In this document: positions 59,783 through 64,000 of the stretch, piece by piece | How positions within the stretch are numbered: the stretch's first letter is position 1 | How the letters are laid out: every line of letters starts with the position of its first letter | From: Petrimonas sulfuriphila | Lineage (GTDB): Bacteria; Bacteroidota; Bacteroidia; Bacteroidales; Dysgonomonadaceae | Direction: 5' to 3' | DNA: 64,000 nt | Assembly: GCA_038561985.1 (NCBI GenBank) | Contig: CP073276.1 | Location: forward strand, 1,488,001-1,552,000 | The notes under the pieces: model-generated | Database searches by the model: none | What the model saw: the letters and a program-made list of their open reading frames with translations, nothing else | What the model was told of the DNA's origin: nothing | Made by a program: the position numbers and the translations under genes

Positions 59783-61363
59783 CTATAACGTTGAGTCCGG
59801 ATCCTTGTCCGGATAGTCAATGGTATAGTGCAGGCCGCGGCTTTCTTTGCGTGCCATGGCTTGCTTAATGACCATATAGCCTACCTTGATGATATTGCGG
59901 AGTTCACAAATCTCGCGCGAGACAACCGACCGCTGAAAAAGGTTCTCGGTTTCCCGAAAAAGAATGTTCAGCCTGTCCATTGCCCGCTGCAGGCGAATAT
60001 CGGAACGGACAATCCCCACGTAGGACGACATGATCTGCCCCACCTCCTTGTAACTCTGTGTGATCAGCACCATCTCTTCGGTGGAGGTGGTCCCTTCGGC
60101 ATTCCAATCGGGAATATCTTCCTGAAAGGAAAACTTTTTGAATAGGGGTACAGAGTGCTTGGCAGCCGAATCGGCAAAAACCACTGCTTCGATGAGTGAG
60201 TTAGATGCCAGCCGGTTGGCTCCGTGCAAGCCTGTACAGGCACATTCGCCGTTGGCGTAAAGGCGGTTTATGCTTGTTTCTCCGTCAATACTTACGAAAA
60301 TTCCACCGCACAAATAATGGGCAGCCGGGGCTACCGGAATCATCTCTTTAGTAATATCGATACCGTAGGTAAGGCATTTCTCGTAAATGGTGGGAAAATG
60401 TTTTTTGGTCTCTTCAGCGTCCTTGTGCGTTACATCCAGAAAAACATGATCGTCACCCCGGTTTTTCATCTCCGTATCGATGGCACGGGCAACAATATCG
60501 CGCGGCGCAAGAGAAAGCCGTTCGTCGTACTTCTGCATAAACTCTTTACCGTCTTTTGTCTTTAATACCCCGCCGTATCCCCGCATGGCTTCGGTAATGA
60601 GAAACGACGGACGCACGCCGGGATGATACAACGCCGTGGGATGAAACTGTACGAACTCCATCCCCTTTATTTCGCCTTTGGCGCGTGCTACCATGGCTAT
60701 GCCATCGCCGGTTGCGACAAGTGGATTGGTTGTTGTTTGATAGATACAACCGATACCGCCGGTCGCCATCATGGTTATGCGCGAAAGAAACGTCAGCACT
60801 TCCCGGGTCTGTAAATCCAGAATGTAGGCACCGTAACATTCTATTCCCGGGGTATGCCGGGTGACAACCTGGCCCAGGTGGTGCTGGGTAAGGATTTCGA
60901 TGGTGAAATGATTGTCATAGACATCAATATTGGGGTGATTCCGGATGGTTTCTATCAGACTTGTTTGTATTTCTGCACCTGTGCTGTCCTTGTAGTGTAG
61001 GATCCGAAATTCGGAATGTCCGCCCTCCCGGTGCAGGTCAAAATTTCCTTTTTCGTCTTTGTCAAAATTTACACCCCAGCTGATCAGTTCATTGATTTGT
61101 GCCGGGGCCTCTTGTACAACGCGTTCCACTACGCTGACATCACACAACCCTGCCCCCGCATCGAGCGTGTCTGTAATGTGTTTTTCAAAATTGTCCCAGG
61201 GATTTGTTACCGAAGCAATGCCGCCCTGTGCATAGTAAGTGTTGGCATCTTCTAGCGTTGTTTTAGCTATTATAGCCACTTTGCCGTGTTTGGCCACTTT
61301 CAGGGCGTAACTCATCCCCGCAATGCCCGATCCGATAATTAGAAAATCGTATTTATGCGTCAT
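59783..61363 (-). CDS. nadB: L-aspartate oxidase
   Basis: A 526-residue flavoprotein converting aspartate to iminoaspartate for NAD synthesis; in anaerobes fumarate serves as electron acceptor. FAD-binding GSGIAGMSYALKVAKHG at the N-terminus, active-site blocks HREGGHSEFRILHYKD and MEFVQFHPTALYHPG, and ANGECACTGLHGANRLASNSL. First gene of a five-gene minus-strand operon with a recognised promoter box. nadA and nadC are not in the window. Confidence 0.94.
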   Translation of the reverse strand: MTHKYDFLIIGSGIAGMSYALKVAKHGKVAIIAKTTLEDANTYYAQGGIASVTNPWDNFEKHITDTLDAGAGLCDVSVVERVVQEAPAQINELISWGVNFDKDEKGNFDLHREGGHSEFRILHYKDSTGAEIQTSLIETIRNHPNIDVYDNHFTIEILTQHHLGQVVTRHTPGIECYGAYILDLQTREVLTFLSRITMMATGGIGCIYQTTTNPLVATGDGIAMVARAKGEIKGMEFVQFHPTALYHPGVRPSFLITEAMRGYGGVLKTKDGKEFMQKYDERLSLAPRDIVARAIDTEMKNRGDDHVFLDVTHKDAEETKKHFPTIYEKCLTYGIDITKEMIPVAPAAHYLCGGIFVSIDGETSINRLYANGECACTGLHGANRLASNSLIEAVVFADSAAKHSVPLFKKFSFQEDIPDWNAEGTTSTEEMVLITQSYKEVGQIMSSYVGIVRSDIRLQRAMDRLNILFRETENLFQRSVVSREICELRNIIKVGYMVIKQAMARKESRGLHYTIDYPDKDPDSTL

Positions 61364-61388
61364 GCTCTTTTTCAGATTTTTTTCACCA

Positions 61389-61396
61389 CAAATTTA
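61389..61396 (-). promoter_or_regulatory. -7 box of the nadB operon
   Basis: Minus-strand TAAATTTG matches TAnnTTTG 25 nt before the nadB ATG. Confidence 0.6.
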
Positions 61397-61527
61397 GGTA
61401 TTAAAGTTTAGAATTTGTTTTATATCATCATTTAAATAATTGAACTTCCGTTACGGCATCAGTTAAATCTTGCGAATGACAATGTATTGTGACCTTATAA
61501 AATAATCATTAAAACTCTGTGGTTTAG

Positions 61528-61559
61528 TTTGATTGTTTAAGTAAAAAACGTTTACTTTG
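61528..61559 (+). promoter_or_regulatory. Candidate promoter of the DUF5686-type gene
   Basis: TTTG (61528-61531), 20-bp spacer, TTACTTTG (61552-61559), one mismatch from TAnnTTTG. The ATG follows at 61609. Confidence 0.55.
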
Positions 61560-61608
61560 TGTAGCGTATGTAACCCGATGGATAAACAATTTAAAACTTT
61601 CCAAACCA

Positions 61609-62874
61609 ATGAAAAATTATAGGATTATTAACTTATTGCTGTTGCTGCTCTTTAGTTTTCAGCTCTTTGGGGATGACGTGTTGCAGGCACAATCGTATAC
61701 GCTGCGGGGTAGGGTATTGGCAAGTGACACCCGCGATCCGCTTTCCAATGCGAGTGTAACTGTAGGAAGCCTGAATATATCGAGTGTCACCAACCAGGAT
61801 GGATACTTTACGCTCAGGGTTCCTGCATCGGCAAAAAACTCCAGACTGATTATACGGTATCTGGGGTATGAGAACCTGGAGGTTCCGGTGGTTACGCTCA
61901 TCGACAAGCCCAACAACCACATTATGTTAATACCTTCTTTCATTGAACTGGGGCCGCTTGAAGTAGTTTCTGGTGATGGAAGTGAGTTGATAAGGGAAGC
62001 GTTGAGCCGTATACCGCAAAACTATTCTACCGATCCCAATATGATGGTGGCGTTTTACCGGGAATCGATAAAGAAAAATGCAAACTATATTTCTTTGGTC
62101 GAAACCGTATTGGATGTGTATAAATCTTCGTATCGTTCGTACGAGAGTGACCAGGCAAAAATCTACATAGGCCGGAAAGCAACCGATATTTCGCCGCGCG
62201 ATACTGTTTTGTTGAAGTTTCAGGGCGGAATCAGTACAGCACTTATGTTGGATGTGGCGAAGAATCCCGAGATCGTTTTTGGTGAAAAAGGGGATGAATA
62301 TATTTTCACCATTGAAAGAATGATAAGCATCAACAACAAGCCGCACTATGAGATTAATTTCCTGCCGAAGAACGGTATAAAAGATATTCTGTTCCGGGGA
62401 AAGGTTTACCTGGATGTTGAATCCCTGGCTATTGTCAGAATAGAATTTAACATGAATGTGGAGGGCCGGAAAGATGCTTCCAATATTTTTATCCGGCGTA
62501 AACCTTCAAAGATGAAAGTGGATGTGGAAGAAGCCCGCTATATTGCCGATTTTATCGAAAATAACGGTAAATGGTTTTTCAATTACAGCAGCACTGAAGT
62601 CCGGTTCCGGGTAAGGTGGACTAACCGGTTCTTCGGGCTTTTTGCAACAAACTACACGATCGGTTCCGAGATGGCCATTACGGACAGGTATCAGGAAAGT
62701 GTCAATAAATTTCCGAGGGATGAACGAATCCGTTCTACCGATGTGATTGCGGAAAAGGTGGAACACTTCCAGGATCCTGAGTTCTGGGGCGAATACAACG
62801 TGATTGAACCCGACATAGAGATAAATAATGCCATAAAAAGATTGAGTGGGAGATTGATGCGCCGTGGAGAATAA
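61609..62874 (+). CDS. Exported protein with carboxypeptidase-regulatory-like domain, DUF5686-type
   Basis: A 421-residue secreted protein. Signal peptide about 1-27; a CarboxypepD_reg-like beta-sandwich (about 30-115: LRGRVLASDTRDPLSNASVTVG … YLGYENLEVPV) as in TonB-dependent receptors; then a region starting REALSRIPQNYSTDPNMMVAFYRES that fits the DUF5686-related group. It lacks the large C-terminal barrel of full DUF5686 proteins (usually above 700 residues), so it is a shorter form. Envelope function unknown. Confidence 0.72.
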   Translation: MKNYRIINLLLLLLFSFQLFGDDVLQAQSYTLRGRVLASDTRDPLSNASVTVGSLNISSVTNQDGYFTLRVPASAKNSRLIIRYLGYENLEVPVVTLIDKPNNHIMLIPSFIELGPLEVVSGDGSELIREALSRIPQNYSTDPNMMVAFYRESIKKNANYISLVETVLDVYKSSYRSYESDQAKIYIGRKATDISPRDTVLLKFQGGISTALMLDVAKNPEIVFGEKGDEYIFTIERMISINNKPHYEINFLPKNGIKDILFRGKVYLDVESLAIVRIEFNMNVEGRKDASNIFIRRKPSKMKVDVEEARYIADFIENNGKWFFNYSSTEVRFRVRWTNRFFGLFATNYTIGSEMAITDRYQESVNKFPRDERIRSTDVIAEKVEHFQDPEFWGEYNVIEPDIEINNAIKRLSGRLMRRGE

Positions 62875-62888
62875 ATAGTTGTAAAATA

Positions 62889-62919
62889 TTTGTAATCTGA
62901 AAATTTAGCTGTATCTTTG
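62889..62919 (+). promoter_or_regulatory. Promoter of rpsO
   Basis: TTTG (62889-62892), 19-bp spacer, TATCTTTG (62912-62919), a perfect match. The transcript would begin about 35 nt before the rpsO ATG. Confidence 0.85.
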
Positions 62920-62961
62920 CCTCCCAAAAACTTTTTAAATAAATTTTTACAAACAAGTTTT

Positions 62962-63231
62962 ATGTATTTAGATTCTGAAAAAAAGAAAGAAATCTTTGCC
63001 AAGCACGGAAAGTCTAACACTGATACTGGCTCGCCTGAAGCGCAGATAGCATTGTTTTCATACCGTATTTCGCATTTGACTGAGCATTTGAAGTCAAACA
63101 AAAAAGATTATAACACGGAACGTTCATTGAAAATTTTAGTGGGTAAACGTCGTCGTTTACTGGATTACCTGGTAGAAAAAGATATCAATAGGTACAGGGC
63201 TATCGTTAAAGAATTAGGCCTGAGAAAGTAA
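62962..63231 (+). CDS. rpsO: 30S ribosomal protein S15
   Basis: An 89-residue 16S rRNA-binding protein. The signature runs through [40 protein letters not shown] and [17 protein letters not shown]. Start at ATG 62962; the frame upstream overlaps the promoter. Monocistronic with its own terminator. Confidence 0.97.
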   Translation: MYLDSEKKKEIFAKHGKSNTDTGSPEAQIALFSYRISHLTEHLKSNKKDYNTERSLKILVGKRRRLLDYLVEKDINRYRAIVKELGLRK

Positions 63232-63253
63232 AATTTTCCGGAAAAACGAAAAA

Positions 63254-63290
63254 AAGGGAGTCGACGCTATTCAGCATTACTCTCTTTTTT
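63254..63290 (+). terminator. Rho-independent terminator of rpsO
   Basis: Arms aagggagt (63254-63261) and actctctt (63279-63286) with one G-U pair, an inner gct/agc pairing, and T through 63290. Confidence 0.8.
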
Positions 63291-63383
63291 GTTTTACATC
63301 CGTGCGGTCAGAAATCATACAGAATTCCAGCAGAAAAAATGGATGGCAAATTAAAAAATATGTTATAAAACATGTAAATATAT

Positions 63384-63415
63384 TTTGCAGGTATGAAAAA
63401 AGAGGCTTATCTTTG
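63384..63415 (+). promoter_or_regulatory. Promoter with no downstream ORF
   Basis: TTTG (63384-63387), 20-bp spacer, TATCTTTG (63408-63415), a perfect Bacteroidota promoter. Predicted start near 63422; no start codon ATG follows before the terminator at 63481. Confidence 0.7.
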
Positions 63416-63421
63416 TATCGA

Positions 63422-63511
63422 TAACCTAAAACAATCTTTTTTACCTTATTGACAATAACAGGATAAACCGAAGACAAAAGAGGTCATCTCGATCGAGGTG
63501 ACCTTTTTTTT
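63422..63511 (+). ncRNA. Candidate ~90-nt small RNA
   Basis: Defined by a perfect promoter (63384-63415) and a strong hairpin with eight T (63481-63511). The interval has no ATG and no conserved protein; the first ~60 nt are A-rich and weakly structured. No known RNA family was recognised. The hairpin could alternatively serve as terminator for the convergent acetyltransferase gene. Confidence 0.45.
63481..63511 (+). terminator. Strong hairpin terminator
   Basis: Arms aggtcatctc (63481-63490) and gaggtgacct (63495-63504) with one T-G pair around a gatc loop, followed by eight T on the plus strand (63504-63511). On the minus strand only a short cttttg follows, so it works best rightward. Confidence 0.85.
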
Positions 63512-64000
63512 ATTCCATCATAAAGCCAATCAATGGCTGTTTTTCAGGAAAAACAAGGCGGTAATCATTTGAAAATTCTGAAGTTTTATAACCAAGAAGT
63601 AGCTGGGTCAGCGCATCTATCTCTACATAGAAATGCGTTGTTTCTTTTTTGCTGCTTTTGGAGACACTCCCGTTTTTTATCACAAAAACAGCATTATTTT
63701 TCCCGATAATGGGGTCTGAAACTTTTACAGAAACTTTTATTTGGGGATATTTTTTTGCGAAAATTATCAACAGCTTTTCTGCATCTGTGATGCGCGACAT
63801 GGCCATCAGGCCTTTTTTGACTGGAAAATCAAACAATGCGGCTTCTTCCACAATTGCACGAAAATCATCCGGCGTTTTTTGCACTGTCATGTCGCGTTGA
63901 CGAAAAAAAGAATCGAATATCTCGTAAGCATTATGGAGGTTTTCCGATTCAACCATAATTTTTTGTAAGTCGGGAAGAGGGGCACCTGCATCAAATGTTT
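63510..64000 (-). CDS. Eis-like GNAT acetyltransferase, C-terminal part (5' end outside window)
   Basis: The frame is open to the right edge of the window, so about the last 163 residues are visible. The C-terminal ~100 residues (AALFDFPVKKGLMAMSRITDAEKLL … KIKVSVKVSDP-like strand, then HFYVEIDALTQLLLGYKTSEF) fit the sterol-carrier-protein-like tail domain of Eis-type N-acetyltransferases. The acetyl-CoA-binding domains are off the window. Substrate unknown. The ATG at 63954-63956 is internal, not the true start. Confidence 0.65.
   Translation of the reverse strand, partial: TFDAGAPLPDLQKIMVESENLHNAYEIFDSFFRQRDMTVQKTPDDFRAIVEEAALFDFPVKKGLMAMSRITDAEKLLIIFAKKYPQIKVSVKVSDPIIGKNNAVFVIKNGSVSKSSKKETTHFYVEIDALTQLLLGYKTSEFSNDYRLVFPEKQPLIGFMME

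Noticed and set aside
63277-63477. 66-codon minus-strand frame in the small-RNA region
   Set aside because: No recognisable domain, covers a terminator and a promoter, and is AT-biased by chance.

Overview
The window is an ordinary chromosomal stretch of a Bacteroidota bacterium, most likely order Bacteroidales and plausibly an amino-acid-fermenting Dysgonomonadaceae-type organism (lineage is inference). Support comes from the complete Bacteroides-type aerotolerance (bat) operon, the DAHP synthase/chorismate mutase fusion followed by prephenate dehydrogenase, many lipoproteins and DUF families typical of the phylum, and recurrent promoters of the Bacteroidota form TTTG-N19/20-TAnnTTTG instead of -35/-10 boxes. 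No insertion sequence, prophage, CRISPR array or rRNA was seen. There is one tRNA (Cys).

Layout. 1-2.2 kb: end of an aromatic amino acid operon (aminotransferase, DAHP synthase-chorismate mutase, prephenate dehydrogenase). 2.2-5.3 kb, minus: cyclophilin, LptF/G permease, tgt. 5.8-10.5 kb: two GT4 glycosyltransferases converging on a long GH130-type phosphorylase/hydrolase. 10.7-12.3 kb: lipA-lipB. 12.4-12.8 kb: a tiny Ig-like lipoprotein. 13.3-22.4 kb: bat operon (moxR, DUF58, membrane protein, batA-E) plus a PAP2 phosphatase. 22.5-28.6 kb: HTH protein, universal stress protein, tRNA-Cys, radA, tex, carbonic anhydrase. 28.6-32.8 kb, minus: dnaA, secreted endonuclease I, metallophosphoesterase, rnhB. 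33.2-36.4 kb, minus: MCE/MlaD protein, amidase, TlpA-like protein. 36.8-46.4 kb, plus: rpe, comEC-like, nrnA-like, DUF4827 lipoprotein, phosphohexomutase, acyltransferase, sigma-54 activator, lptE, TPR protein, secG. 46.5-55.3 kb: methylaspartate (glutamate mutase) fermentation operon. 55.4-56.8 kb: YggS-type PLP protein and an outer-membrane-like protein. 56.8-61.4 kb, minus: nadB-folP-cdaA-recF-DUF721. 61.6-64 kb: DUF5686-type protein, rpsO, a candidate small RNA, and the C-terminal part of an Eis-like acetyltransferase.

The most notable system is the glutamate fermentation operon. B12-dependent glutamate mutase (GlmS, GlmE, with GlmL reactivase-like ATPase) makes 3-methylaspartate; methylaspartate ammonia-lyase makes mesaconate; a two-subunit class I fumarase-type hydratase at the end would hydrate mesaconate to citramalate. 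Between lyase and hydratase lie three proteins with no known role in the pathway: an AtuA-like (DUF1446) protein, a DUF4387 protein, and a P-loop NTPase whose C-terminus resembles the second additional domain of alanyl-/threonyl-tRNA synthetases. An imperfect 15-bp hairpin built from 10-bp repeats precedes the DUF4387 gene. A near-consensus promoter sits directly in front of glmS.

A second possible system is the GT4/GT4-fusion/GH130 set, which could make and phosphorolyse an intracellular mannoside. A promoter plus hairpin/T8 terminator at 63.4-63.5 kb without an ORF suggests an undescribed ~90-nt RNA.
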